Shown here: positions 43,071-50,866 of the stretch, in pieces | Numbering within the stretch: the first letter of the stretch is position 1 | How the letters are laid out: each line of letters starts with the position of its first letter | Assembly (NCBI GenBank): GCA_944326945.1 | Contig: CALVFY010000002.1 | Coordinates: 62,001-126,000, forward strand | Source of the DNA: an uncultured Rikenellaceae bacterium | Lineage (GTDB): Bacteria > Bacteroidota > Bacteroidia > Bacteroidales > Rikenellaceae | Length of the DNA stretch: 64,000 bases | Direction: 5' to 3' | Notes under the pieces: generated by a model | Seen by the model: only the letters and a program-made list of their open reading frames with translations | Databases searched by the model: none | Told to the model about the DNA's origin: nothing | Program-made: the position numbers and the translations under genes

Positions 43071-43511
43071 TTAATTGTTGATTACCAGATATTTTATTGG
43101 TTTTTTCCCTGCTTTTCTGATGCCATGAAGGACTCCTCCCGGACAGTAGATGCATGTAGAGGGTTTTACTCGTATTTCTTTGTCTCCGATAGTTACGATA
43201 GCAGTACCTTCAAGGATGAAAAAACATTCATCATTAGGATGTTGATGAGGTGGGTGGGTCGCAGAAGAAGTTTTGTCTACATAAGAGAGTTTGACATTGA
43301 GCCCACTTTTAGAAAATTCTTTAGTTAGAAACCAGAACGCATATCCGGATTTGGTAGGTTTGATTTTGTTTTTATTGAATGGTACAACACAGTTGTCAAT
43401 TGTGTATTCGATGTTTTTGGATTGAGCATTTTGAGCCCAACTTTTTTCGGATGAGATTATACATCCGAGACACAAAAATGAACATACTAATAGTAGAGAA
43501 GTCTTATTCAT
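43071..43511 (-). CDS. Exported cupin-domain protein in the metal ABC operon
   Basis: The protein has 146 residues. The N-terminus has a signal sequence (hydrophobic about 5-20, then KSWAQNAQ). A Cys at residue 16 in LCLGC could make it a lipoprotein, but the box is poor. The single cupin domain has the metal motif PPHQHPNDECFFILEG and the second motif PGGVLHGIRKAG, giving three His plus Glu for a metal. It is the first gene of the operon with the binding protein and ATPase. An oxygenase, isomerase or periplasmic metal-handling role are all possible; function is unknown. Confidence 0.82.
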   Translation of the reverse strand: MNKTSLLLVCSFLCLGCIISSEKSWAQNAQSKNIEYTIDNCVVPFNKNKIKPTKSGYAFWFLTKEFSKSGLNVKLSYVDKTSSATHPPHQHPNDECFFILEGTAIVTIGDKEIRVKPSTCIYCPGGVLHGIRKAGKKPIKYLVINN

Positions 43512-43534
43512 AAGAGTATAAAAATTTAATAATT

Positions 43535-43542
43535 CAAAAATA
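43535..43542 (-). promoter_or_regulatory. -7 box of the cupin-metal ABC operon
   Basis: CAAAAATA reads TATTTTTG on the minus strand, an exact TAnnTTTG match. Predicted start near 43528, about 17 bases before the ATG. The rest of the 220-base AT-rich spacer to the XRE gene stop shows no further gene. Confidence 0.6.
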
Positions 43543-43731
43543 CGAAATTTTATTGGATTTTTAATTAGGAGAGACCTGTATCGGATGGATCTAATATTTT
43601 CATTTTATCTATTTAACATAATATAAATTATAATTCATTTTTCTCTTTCTCTTGAATTTTCTGTGTTGGTTGTTTTTGTGTGCGTTTTTTATGCGGAGAA
43701 TTTTACTTAATTATGTTAAATTATTTTTGGG

Positions 43732-44181
43732 CTATTTTCGGGGTGTATAAGAGACAAATGTACGATCTTCAAAACAAATAATTAATTGCTCGATTTTTTG
43801 TTCGCGAGATTGTAAAGAATTATTATTTGATAATGGATTTGTAGGTTCCTTATCAAGTAGTATTTTTTCTTTTGCAGAGAAGATATTATCTGGAACTCTT
43901 TGATCTTCACTAAATAGATCAGGCATTATTGGTTCAATATTAGACTGAGTAAGCGATGGACTGTAGTCTTCGGTACGATAGATCTTGCCTTTACCTAATA
44001 GTAACCAATCTGGATTCACTTTCGGAAATCGTTGCAAAAATTTCACTATAAAATCGAATCCAGGTTTATTACGTCCTGCCAATAAGTGGGATATACTTGA
44101 TGGTTGCACATTGAGTATTTCCGCAAGTTTACTAGGAGTCAAGTTTTCTGTTTTGATAAATTCTGCTAAACGTTCTCTCAT
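43732..44181 (-). CDS. XRE-family helix-turn-helix regulator
   Basis: The protein has about 149 residues. Residues 1-60 form an XRE-type HTH: LAEFIKTENLTPSKLAEIL, then SSISHLLAGRNKPGFDF. A linker follows, then a C-terminal end IEQLIICFEDRTFVSYTPRK resembling a small conserved tail seen in Bacteroidales regulators of this kind. ATG at 44181 is chosen because it directly precedes RERLAEFI; the 14 codons upstream are AT-rich and lie across the promoter. No peptidase domain is present, so it is not a LexA/CI-type self-cleaving repressor. The region upstream has three matched palindromes, candidate operators for autoregulation. Confidence 0.85.
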   Translation of the reverse strand: MRERLAEFIKTENLTPSKLAEILNVQPSSISHLLAGRNKPGFDFIVKFLQRFPKVNPDWLLLGKGKIYRTEDYSPSLTQSNIEPIMPDLFSEDQRVPDNIFSAKEKILLDKEPTNPLSNNNSLQSREQKIEQLIICFEDRTFVSYTPRK

Positions 44182-44187
44182 AGTATT

Positions 44188-44203
44188 TTTTACAAATATA
44201 AAA
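44188..44203. promoter_or_regulatory. Palindrome A and -7 box of the XRE gene
   Basis: TTTTACA-AA-TATAAAA is a near-perfect inverted repeat. Inside it, TATATTTG (minus strand, 44193-44200) matches the -7 consensus. Predicted start near 44186, leaving almost no leader before the ATG at 44181. Confidence 0.5.
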
Positions 44204-44223
44204 TAAATATTATAAACAAGCAA

Positions 44224-44239
44224 TTTTACATTTGTAATA
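44224..44239. promoter_or_regulatory. Palindrome B upstream of the XRE gene
   Basis: TTTTACA-TT-TGTAATA, with a perfect TTACA/TGTAA core at 44226-44237, 36 bases centre to centre from palindrome A. TACATTTG on the plus strand (44227-44234) also fits a -7 box. Confidence 0.5.
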
Positions 44240-44563
44240 CAACAGTAAGAACTTCGGATGAATGATGTATTTTACAGAATTATTTTCTAATATTTTTATA
44301 TAGATAATAATATAGTGATAGCTTATATTATATATGTTAATTTATTGATATAAAGTAGTTTAACGTTTGTGTGTTTGGCTGTTTGTGTATATTGGACGGT
44401 TGATTCGGGCAGTTTTCTTTGCAAAGTCATGATTTTTTAATAGATATAATAAAATGTAAATAATTGATATATAATATTTTATGTGTAAATAATCCAATAT
44501 ATTAACATGCTTGTTGTTTGTGATATCATGATAGGTTGTCTTTACAAATGTAAAGCATAACTA
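44240..44563. other. AT-rich non-coding spacer
   Basis: This stretch is far more AT-rich than the rest of the window and has no convincing gene. Its right end contains palindrome C with a minus-strand -7 box, which could drive a long leader of about 350 bases into the XRE gene or a small RNA. TGATATCA near 44521 is a short palindrome. Confidence 0.5.
44540..44555. promoter_or_regulatory. Palindrome C, between XRE spacer and HIT terminator
   Basis: CTTTACA-AA-TGTAAAG, a perfect 7+2+7 inverted repeat, same core as palindromes A and B. TACATTTG on the minus strand (44545-44552) fits a -7 box directed toward the XRE gene. Confidence 0.55.
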
Positions 44564-44589
44564 CAAAAAAAGTAGGGTTATCCCCTACT
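44564..44589 (-). terminator. Intrinsic terminator after the HIT gene
   Basis: Stem AGTAGGG/CCCTACT (44571-44577 with 44583-44589), five-base loop, then seven A on the plus strand (T-run on the minus strand). Confidence 0.85.
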
Positions 44590-44612
44590 CTATTGTTTGA
44601 ATTATTGGTAGA

Positions 44613-44999
44613 TTAGAATTTCAATTCATTTTGAATTTCAATAAATTCTTCTTGGGACAATTGTAATTTTGCTTTATGAAAATCTACATCAGACTCGCTA
44701 TTAATAGGAATTAGATGAATGTGCGCGTGAGGAACTTCCATGCCTAATATGACTACTGCAACTCGTTTACAATCTATTTTTTCTTTAATTTTTCGGGCGA
44801 TTTTCTTGGCAAATACCATCATTCCTGCCAATGTGTCATCGCTTAGATCGAAAATATAATCTGTTTCTTGTTTGGGAATTACCAATGTATGACCTTTGGT
44901 TAACGGGTTGATATCCAGAAAGGCATAATATTTATCATCTTCATGGATTTTGTAGCTGGGAATTTCTCCGTTGATGATTTTCGTGAATAATGTAGCCAT
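44613..44999 (-). CDS. HIT family nucleotide hydrolase
   Basis: The protein has 128 residues. The histidine triad HAHIHLIPI is near residue 90, with the family opening ATLFTKIINGEIPSYKIHED and KGHTLVIPKQE in between. HIT (HinT-like) proteins hydrolyse adenosine phosphoramidates and related nucleotides. It is the last gene of the minus-strand cluster with the hypothetical, rsh, recA and bcp genes, and is followed by a terminator. Confidence 0.95.
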   Translation of the reverse strand: MATLFTKIINGEIPSYKIHEDDKYYAFLDINPLTKGHTLVIPKQETDYIFDLSDDTLAGMMVFAKKIARKIKEKIDCKRVAVVILGMEVPHAHIHLIPINSESDVDFHKAKLQLSQEEFIEIQNELKF

Positions 45000-45010
45000 A
45001 ACTAAATGAT

Positions 45011-45334
45011 TTAGTATTCTTTATATTTTGGTGAGAGTATTTCGGAATAAATGATTGCTGTCCGGATGTCGAATTTGTCGATTATCTCTTCTGCTGCTCT
45101 GCTGGGCTTTGGGGATGCCTCTTCTTGTCTCTTTGTCGGTTTTGGTGGAATTTTTTGTTGCGGAGAGGGGGCCGACTGTGTAGGTGTTAGGTTTTGTTTT
45201 CTCGTGTTTTGAGAAGGTGGTGCAGGGATGTATTCTTCCATCGGCCGGTACTCTTTTTTTCGTCTATTGACAGAACTTATGACCGATGCTGCAATAACAA
45301 GTAGTAAAACTATTATATTCAGTATATTTTCCAT
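45011..45334 (-). CDS. Small membrane-anchored hypothetical protein
   Basis: The protein has about 107 residues. An N-terminal membrane segment (ILNIIVLLLVIAASVIS) is followed by a basic stretch and a Pro/Gln/Lys-rich disordered region, ending in FDIRTAIIYSEILSPKYKEY. The end recalls short conserved tails in Bacteroidales anchors, but I cannot name a family. ATG at 45334 is preferred; an ATG three codons upstream at 45343 is possible. It lies between rsh and the HIT gene with gaps of 12 and 11 bases, so it is part of that operon. Confidence 0.78.
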   Translation of the reverse strand: MENILNIIVLLLVIAASVISSVNRRKKEYRPMEEYIPAPPSQNTRKQNLTPTQSAPSPQQKIPPKPTKRQEEASPKPSRAAEEIIDKFDIRTAIIYSEILSPKYKEY

Positions 45335-45346
45335 TTGTAACAATTT

Positions 45347-47581
45347 TTATTCTTTGTGATTTTTTATTCTTTTCACTTTTTCTATTCCTTTGATTTTCTT
45401 TATCTTATTCATTATCATGTTAAGATCTTCTATGCTTCGGACATATAAACTGAAAGTTCCTTCGAAGATGCCGTCATGACTTTGAATGTGAAGTTCTCGG
45501 ATATTGATGTTGAGTTCTCCTGTGATGACTTGTATCATTTCCATTAATATACCCATCCGATCAATGCCTCTTACTTCAATTATTGATAGATATGACATTG
45601 CCTTATGGCTTGACCATTTGACAGATGTGATATTTTCTCCGTGTTGAGATGCTAAGCGGGTCAATTCATCACAAGAGGTTTTATGGACATATATTTTACC
45701 ACTTTCCGGATCTTTATATCCTGTTACAATGTCTCCCGGAATAGGATTGCAGCATTCTGCCATTACAAATTGAGGCTCATTTCCTTCTACTTCTGTCGAT
45801 TCTTTGACTACGTATTGGTCGTTTTTCTTATTGTCGCCTCCTCCTAAGAACTTAAAGGGATTTGTTAATTGTAATGTCCAGAATTTTAATATTTTACTTG
45901 CTGCGTTTTGTTTGAGTATCTTTTCCAAATTATCCAAATTCAGAATTTCTGCACCCAGTTTACTGTAAAACTCATCCTTATTGGAGCATTCGTATGCAGG
46001 GAGAACTTTTCTGAATACGCGAGCGCTTGGTGTGATTCCGAATTCTTTTAATTTGCTTTCAAACAGTTCGATACCTCGTTCAATATTGTTCTGTTTATCT
46101 TTTTTCAGGTAATTTTTTATGGATTGTTTGGCTTTAGCCGTAGTGACATGCTCCAGCCAATCTACTTGAGGATGGGCGGAGCCGGAAGTGAGGATCTCGA
46201 CCTGGTCTCCGCTGGTTATCGGAGTAAAGATCGATTCGATTTTATGATTGATTTTGGCTCCGATAGCCCGATTACCTATTTTGGTGTGTATATCGTACGC
46301 AAAATCCAAGGCGGTTGCTCCTTGGGGCAGTTTGCGAGACTCTCCTTTTGGGGTAAATACCACAATTTCTGTGGTATAGAGTGTCATCTTGAAATTATCG
46401 AGAAAGTCTACTGCATTTTCCGTAGGGCTGTTCAGCGCTTCGCGTACTTTTTTGAGCCACTTGTCGAATTCATCTTCGTCATTGGAGATGGTGGCGTGTT
46501 TGTACTTCCAATGAGCGGCGAAACCTCTTTCCGCAATCTCCTCCATTCGTTGCGAGCGGATCTGCACTTCAGCCCATACTCCGTCGGGCCCCATGACCGT
46601 AGCGTGTAGAGCTTCGTAGCCATTGGCCTTCGGAATGGTTACCCAATCTCTTATCCGATCGGGTTTTGGCTTGTATATATCTGTGATTAAGGAGTATATG
46701 TGCCAACATTGAGACTTTTCGGGAATGAGAGGCGAAGGCTGGAAAACGATTCTTATTGCGAATAGATCGTAAATTTCTTCGAAAGGGATTTGTTTACGTT
46801 GCATCTTAGACCAAATAGAGTAAATGCTTTTTACTCTTCCCGATATTTCGAATTCGATGCCACTCTCCTTGAGGCGTTCTATGATTGGGGCGTTAAATTT
46901 TTCGATAAAACGGGTTCGGTCGGCTTCCGTTTCGTTTAATTTACGTTCAATTTCAAGGTATTGCTCAGGAAATCTGTATTTTAAACTGAGATCCTCTAAT
47001 TCGGTTTTAATTGAATAGAGGCCGAGTCGATAAGCCAATGGCGCGAAAAGATAGATGGTTTCGCTGGTGATTTTGATCTGTTTGTTGGGAGGCATCGAAC
47101 CGAGCGTACGCATATTGTGTAGTCGGTCGGCGATTTTTATTAGGATCACACGGACATCGTCAGACAGTGTCAGTAGGACTTTGCGGAAATATTCCGCTTG
47201 TTGAGAGGTTTCCGTATTGAACACGCCAGCCATTTTGGTAAGTCCGTCCACCATGGTTGCGATTTTCGGTCCAAACATAAGGCCGATCTCTTCCACCGTA
47301 TAGGCTGTATCCTCCACTACGTCATGGAGTAAGGATGCTACAACCGATTTGACACCGAGGCCGATCTCCTCGATCACGATCTTTGCGACAGCGATCGGGT
47401 GAATGATATAAGGTTCGCCCGATTTGCGTCGCACACCTTTATGAGCCTCTTTGGCCAGAAAAAAGGCTTTTTTGATGATATTCCAATCCTTTTCGCTTTT
47501 GCATATTTTTTCGCAACTATGCAAAAGGTCGTTGAATTTATCCTCGATCAGGATTTCATCTTCAGCCGAGTATTCCGCCAT
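45347..47581 (-). CDS. rsh: Bifunctional (p)ppGpp synthetase/hydrolase (RelA/SpoT family)
   Basis: The protein has 744 residues. The hydrolase HD domain has HDVVEDT at 86-92. The synthetase domain has GRVKSIYSIWSKMQ and EEIYDLFAIRIVF. Then come a TGS domain (VVFTPKGESRKLPQGATALD), a zinc-finger-like region (MAECCNPIPGD) and a C-terminal ACT domain (RGIDRMGILMEMIQVI). Both catalytic centres look intact, so it should make and degrade (p)ppGpp and control the stringent response. It follows recA by 32 bases. Confidence 0.97.
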   Translation of the reverse strand: MAEYSAEDEILIEDKFNDLLHSCEKICKSEKDWNIIKKAFFLAKEAHKGVRRKSGEPYIIHPIAVAKIVIEEIGLGVKSVVASLLHDVVEDTAYTVEEIGLMFGPKIATMVDGLTKMAGVFNTETSQQAEYFRKVLLTLSDDVRVILIKIADRLHNMRTLGSMPPNKQIKITSETIYLFAPLAYRLGLYSIKTELEDLSLKYRFPEQYLEIERKLNETEADRTRFIEKFNAPIIERLKESGIEFEISGRVKSIYSIWSKMQRKQIPFEEIYDLFAIRIVFQPSPLIPEKSQCWHIYSLITDIYKPKPDRIRDWVTIPKANGYEALHATVMGPDGVWAEVQIRSQRMEEIAERGFAAHWKYKHATISNDEDEFDKWLKKVREALNSPTENAVDFLDNFKMTLYTTEIVVFTPKGESRKLPQGATALDFAYDIHTKIGNRAIGAKINHKIESIFTPITSGDQVEILTSGSAHPQVDWLEHVTTAKAKQSIKNYLKKDKQNNIERGIELFESKLKEFGITPSARVFRKVLPAYECSNKDEFYSKLGAEILNLDNLEKILKQNAASKILKFWTLQLTNPFKFLGGGDNKKNDQYVVKESTEVEGNEPQFVMAECCNPIPGDIVTGYKDPESGKIYVHKTSCDELTRLASQHGENITSVKWSSHKAMSYLSIIEVRGIDRMGILMEMIQVITGELNINIRELHIQSHDGIFEGTFSLYVRSIEDLNMIMNKIKKIKGIEKVKRIKNHKE

Positions 47582-47613
47582 ATCACCTCAATAAAAACAT
47601 TAATAAATGCCTG

Positions 47614-48621
47614 TTATTTGGCTGTTAATGCTTCTCTTACCTTGGATTCGATTTCTGCAGCCAAAGTCTCGTCCTTTTTCAGTAGTTCTTTTACGGCATC
47701 GCGTCCTTGGCCCAATTTTTGGTCATTGTAGGAGAACCAGGAACCGCTCTTTTTGATGATTCCGAAATCGACTCCGAGGTCGATGATCTCACCTATTTTC
47801 GAGATGCCTTCTCCGTACATGATGTCGAATTCCGCACGACGGAATGGAGGTGCTACTTTATTTTTCACGACTTTTACCTTGGCGCGTGCTCCGAGCTGTT
47901 CTTCGCCGTCTTTGATGCTGCTCGATTTGCGAATGTCGATTCGGACACTGGCATAGAATTTCAGAGCATTACCTCCGGTTGTTGTTTCCGGATTACCGTA
48001 TGCGATACCGATCTTGTCGCGTAATTGATTGATAAAGATACATACAGTCTTCGTTTTGCTGATAGTGGCCGTTAATTTTCGGAGGGCTTGTGACATCAAT
48101 CGGGCCTGCAATCCCATTTTGGACTCTCCCATTTCGCCTTCAATTTCGGCTTTGGGGGTCAAGGCCGCCACAGAGTCAATGACAACAATATCTACGGCGC
48201 TTGACCGAATCAGATGGTCGGCGATTTCCAGCGCTTGTTCTCCGTTATCCGGCTGAGAAATCAGCAGATTGTCGACATCGACGCCCAACTTCTGTGCATA
48301 AAAACTGTCAAAAGCGTGTTCCGCATCGATGAATGCTGCGATTCCTCCTGCTTTTTGGGCCTCGGCGATGGCGTGGATGGCGAGAGTGGTCTTACCCGAA
48401 GATTCGGGGCCAAATATCTCTATGACACGACCTTTGGGGTAGCCTCCCACTCCGAGAGCGATGTCGAGGGTGATGGATCCCGTAGGAATAACCGCAACTT
48501 CTTCTATTTTGTCGCTGTTCATGCGCATAATGGCTCCCTTACCGAAATCTTTTTCGATTTTATCCATTACCGCATTGAGAACTTTCAATTTGTCGGGATT
48601 GATTTGTGCTTTTTCTGCCAT
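47614..48621 (-). CDS. recA: Recombinase RecA
   Basis: The protein has 335 residues. Walker [16 protein letters not shown] is near residue 70, Walker [13 protein letters not shown] near 140, and the DNA-binding L2 region [20 protein letters not shown] near 210. It forms filaments on single-stranded DNA for recombination and would receive ends resected by the AddAB-like pair at 13.3-20.1 kb. It lies 25 bases after bcp. No classic LexA box was seen at its start, but the operon promoter is upstream of bcp. Confidence 0.98.
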   Translation of the reverse strand: MAEKAQINPDKLKVLNAVMDKIEKDFGKGAIMRMNSDKIEEVAVIPTGSITLDIALGVGGYPKGRVIEIFGPESSGKTTLAIHAIAEAQKAGGIAAFIDAEHAFDSFYAQKLGVDVDNLLISQPDNGEQALEIADHLIRSSAVDIVVIDSVAALTPKAEIEGEMGESKMGLQARLMSQALRKLTATISKTKTVCIFINQLRDKIGIAYGNPETTTGGNALKFYASVRIDIRKSSSIKDGEEQLGARAKVKVVKNKVAPPFRRAEFDIMYGEGISKIGEIIDLGVDFGIIKKSGSWFSYNDQKLGQGRDAVKELLKKDETLAAEIESKVREALTAK

Positions 48622-48646
48622 ATTTTATCAAGTCTGAGTACGTGAT

Positions 48647-49108
48647 TTATTTGTATGAATCAACGATTTGTTCGAAATGTTTCTTCGTGTCGACTTTGTC
48701 GAAAATTTTTTCGATTTTTCCTTCGCCGTCAATGATAAAGGTCGTGCGAAGAATACCCATGTGGGTTTTTCCCATGAATTTTTTTTCGCCCCATACGCCA
48801 TATGCAATGGCAATTGCTTTGTCCGGATCGGACAACAAGGTGAAATTCAGGTTATGTTTATTGGTGAATCCTTGGTGGGATTTTTCGGAATCGGGACTTA
48901 CACCGATAATGGTGAATCCCATTTGTTCCAATTCTTGTCTTCCGTCTCGCAAACTGCAAGCCTCGGCAGTACACCCCGGAGTGTTGTCTTTGGGGTAAAA
49001 ATAGAGGATGATATGTTTGCCCTTGAGGGATTCGAGCGATATGGTGTTGCCGTATTGGTCTTTAGCGCTGAATGCGGGAGCTGGATCACCTGTTTTTAGT
49101 TTTTCCAT
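48647..49108 (-). CDS. bcp: Thioredoxin-dependent thiol peroxidase (BCP type)
   Basis: The protein has 153 residues of the AhpC/TSA fold. The peroxidatic Cys is in NTPGCTAEACSLRD, with a second Cys five residues later, the 1-Cys/atypical arrangement of BCP. GDPAPAFSAKDQYGN is the family start. It reduces peroxides using thioredoxin. It is the first gene of the cluster ahead of recA; TAAAGATA about 20 bases upstream reads TATCTTTA on the minus strand, one base from the -7 consensus. Confidence 0.96.
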   Translation of the reverse strand: MEKLKTGDPAPAFSAKDQYGNTISLESLKGKHIILYFYPKDNTPGCTAEACSLRDGRQELEQMGFTIIGVSPDSEKSHQGFTNKHNLNFTLLSDPDKAIAIAYGVWGEKKFMGKTHMGILRTTFIIDGEGKIEKIFDKVDTKKHFEQIVDSYK

Positions 49109-49161
49109 AAAATTGGTCGGTTTGAAACTTCTGGTAAAGATACATTAATTTGAGTAAAAAT

Positions 49162-49202
49162 AAAAAGCCTTCCGGTACAAATATCGCACCGGAAGGCTTT
49201 TT
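49162..49202 (-). terminator. Intrinsic terminator after dnaA
   Basis: Perfect 15-base stem AAAAAGCCTTCCGGT/ACCGGAAGGCTTTTT (49162-49176 with 49188-49202) just past the dnaA stop. Confidence 0.92.
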
Positions 49203-49228
49203 ATGAATTGCTTATTTGTGGAGGAGTT

Positions 49229-50641
49229 TTACTTCGCCAAAACTCGTTTTTCGATCTCTTCGATTTGAGCACGGAACGCTTTGTCTGTTTCAATCAGGTT
49301 GGAGATAGCCTTGCAGGCATGGAGTACGGTAGCATGATTCTTGCCTCCGATAGCTGCCCCGATTGTGGTAAGCGGAGCCTTGGTGTGTTGCTTGCTCAGG
49401 TACATGGCGATCTGGCGTGCTTGTGCAATTTCTCGCGTTCGTTTCGGTGAACGGAACTTTTCCTCGTCCAGATTGAGATATTGGCAAACCACTTTTTGGA
49501 TGTGGTCTATTGTTATCTCTTTCTGATTGAATTGAACATATACCTTAAGTATTTCTTTAGTTAATGCTACGGTTATTTTCTTGTTCAGGAAAGAGGCGTT
49601 GGCTACCAGTGACGAAAGAGCACCTTCGATCTCTCGGACGTTGGCATTGATGTTGTTTGCGAGAAAATCTATCACATCATCCGATACTTCTGTTCCCAGA
49701 CGAGCAACTTTATTCCGGATAATTTTAATTTTTGTTTCGTAGTCCGGTTGCTGGAGTTGAGCGGATAGTCCCCACTTGAAACGAGTGAGCAGCCTTTGTT
49801 CGATATCTTTCAATTCAACAGGCGGCTTATCGGAGGTGATGACCAGTTGTTTTCCTGCAAGTTGCAGGTGATTGAAGATATTGAAAAATGCGTTTTGCGT
49901 TTTTTCTTTGCCGGCTAATTCCTGAATATCGTCGATGATCAACACGTCGATCATCTGGTAGAAATGAATAAAGTCGTTCAGCTCTCCCTTGATGGCGGCA
50001 TTTTGGAATTGAGACTGGAATTTGTTCATCGACACATAGAGTACTTGCAACTCCGGATGGCGTTGTCTCACTTCCATGCCGACGGCTTGTATGATATGAG
50101 TCTTCCCTAACCCGGAATCACCGTATATATATAAAGGATTGAATGGTGTTTTGCCGGGGTTGACGGCAACTGCTAAGCCGGCAGATCGCGCCAGTCGATT
50201 GCATTCTCCTTCGATGAAACTGTCGAAAGTGTAATTCGGGTTAAGCTGGGGATCGATAACGATTTTTTTGATCCCCGGAATGATAAACGGATTCTTTATA
50301 TTTGTGGTGTCCGTTTGGGCGATGAATTTATGAATGGTTGCATTCTCTTTTTCGGAGGCGACTACAGATGTTTGCGGTTCTGTCTTGGGAACGGCATACC
50401 GCAGTTTGGTCTTCAGACCGAACAGTTGGTGAATGATGGGTTTGAGGAAAGGGATGTAGTTCTTTTCGATGTGATATACATAACTTTCGTTGGGAACCCT
50501 TAAACGCAGGGTGGTTCCGTCAAAGTCCAGAGGTACGATGGGTTTGAACCATTTTACAAACTCCTCTTCGGAGGTCTGCTCTTTGATACGGGACAAGCAA
50601 TTCTGCCATATATCGCTATATGTCTGAGTAGTAACAACCAT
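49229..50641 (-). CDS. dnaA: Chromosomal replication initiator DnaA
   Basis: The protein has 470 residues. Domain I is N-terminal (IWQNCLSRIKEQ). The AAA+ domain has Walker A GDSGLGKTHII, Walker B LIIDDIQELAGK and sensor regions. Domain IV has the DnaA-box-binding signature GGKNHATVLHACKAI. It initiates replication at oriC. dnaN and recF are not adjacent, as is common in Bacteroidota. The flanking 225-base spacer holds no convincing array of DnaA boxes. A possible -7 box on the minus strand at 50836-50843 would give a leader of about 190 bases. Confidence 0.98.
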   Translation of the reverse strand: MVVTTQTYSDIWQNCLSRIKEQTSEEEFVKWFKPIVPLDFDGTTLRLRVPNESYVYHIEKNYIPFLKPIIHQLFGLKTKLRYAVPKTEPQTSVVASEKENATIHKFIAQTDTTNIKNPFIIPGIKKIVIDPQLNPNYTFDSFIEGECNRLARSAGLAVAVNPGKTPFNPLYIYGDSGLGKTHIIQAVGMEVRQRHPELQVLYVSMNKFQSQFQNAAIKGELNDFIHFYQMIDVLIIDDIQELAGKEKTQNAFFNIFNHLQLAGKQLVITSDKPPVELKDIEQRLLTRFKWGLSAQLQQPDYETKIKIIRNKVARLGTEVSDDVIDFLANNINANVREIEGALSSLVANASFLNKKITVALTKEILKVYVQFNQKEITIDHIQKVVCQYLNLDEEKFRSPKRTREIAQARQIAMYLSKQHTKAPLTTIGAAIGGKNHATVLHACKAISNLIETDKAFRAQIEEIEKRVLAK

Positions 50642-50803
50642 TTTTTGGGATTTGCTATTATTGCACTACAAAAGTGTAGATAAAATTATTAAAAAAATAG
50701 CGTACTCACCTTGTTTATTCAATATTAATTTATATAGAAAAATAAGGGTTTGAGAAGGGTCGATATTTAATCAACTGATTGTGAGAAATCATATTTTTTT
50801 CCT

Positions 50804-50843
50804 TATATTTGTATATAGATTTTTTTAGTTCCGGTCAAATTTA
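50804..50843. promoter_or_regulatory. Divergent -7 boxes between dnaA and the phospho-sugar mutase gene
   Basis: TATATTTG at 50804-50811 (plus) would serve the mutase gene, with a leader of about 49 bases. CAAATTTA at 50836-50843 reads TAAATTTG on the minus strand and could serve dnaA. The plus-strand box is the stronger candidate. Confidence 0.5.
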
Positions 50844-50866
50844 TTATAAGTAAAATTGATACTGCT

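Noticed and set aside
50642..50866. Replication origin next to dnaA
   Set aside because: AT-rich, but only one near-match to a DnaA box was seen and no cluster of boxes or DNA-unwinding repeats; dnaA location alone does not mark oriC in this phylum.
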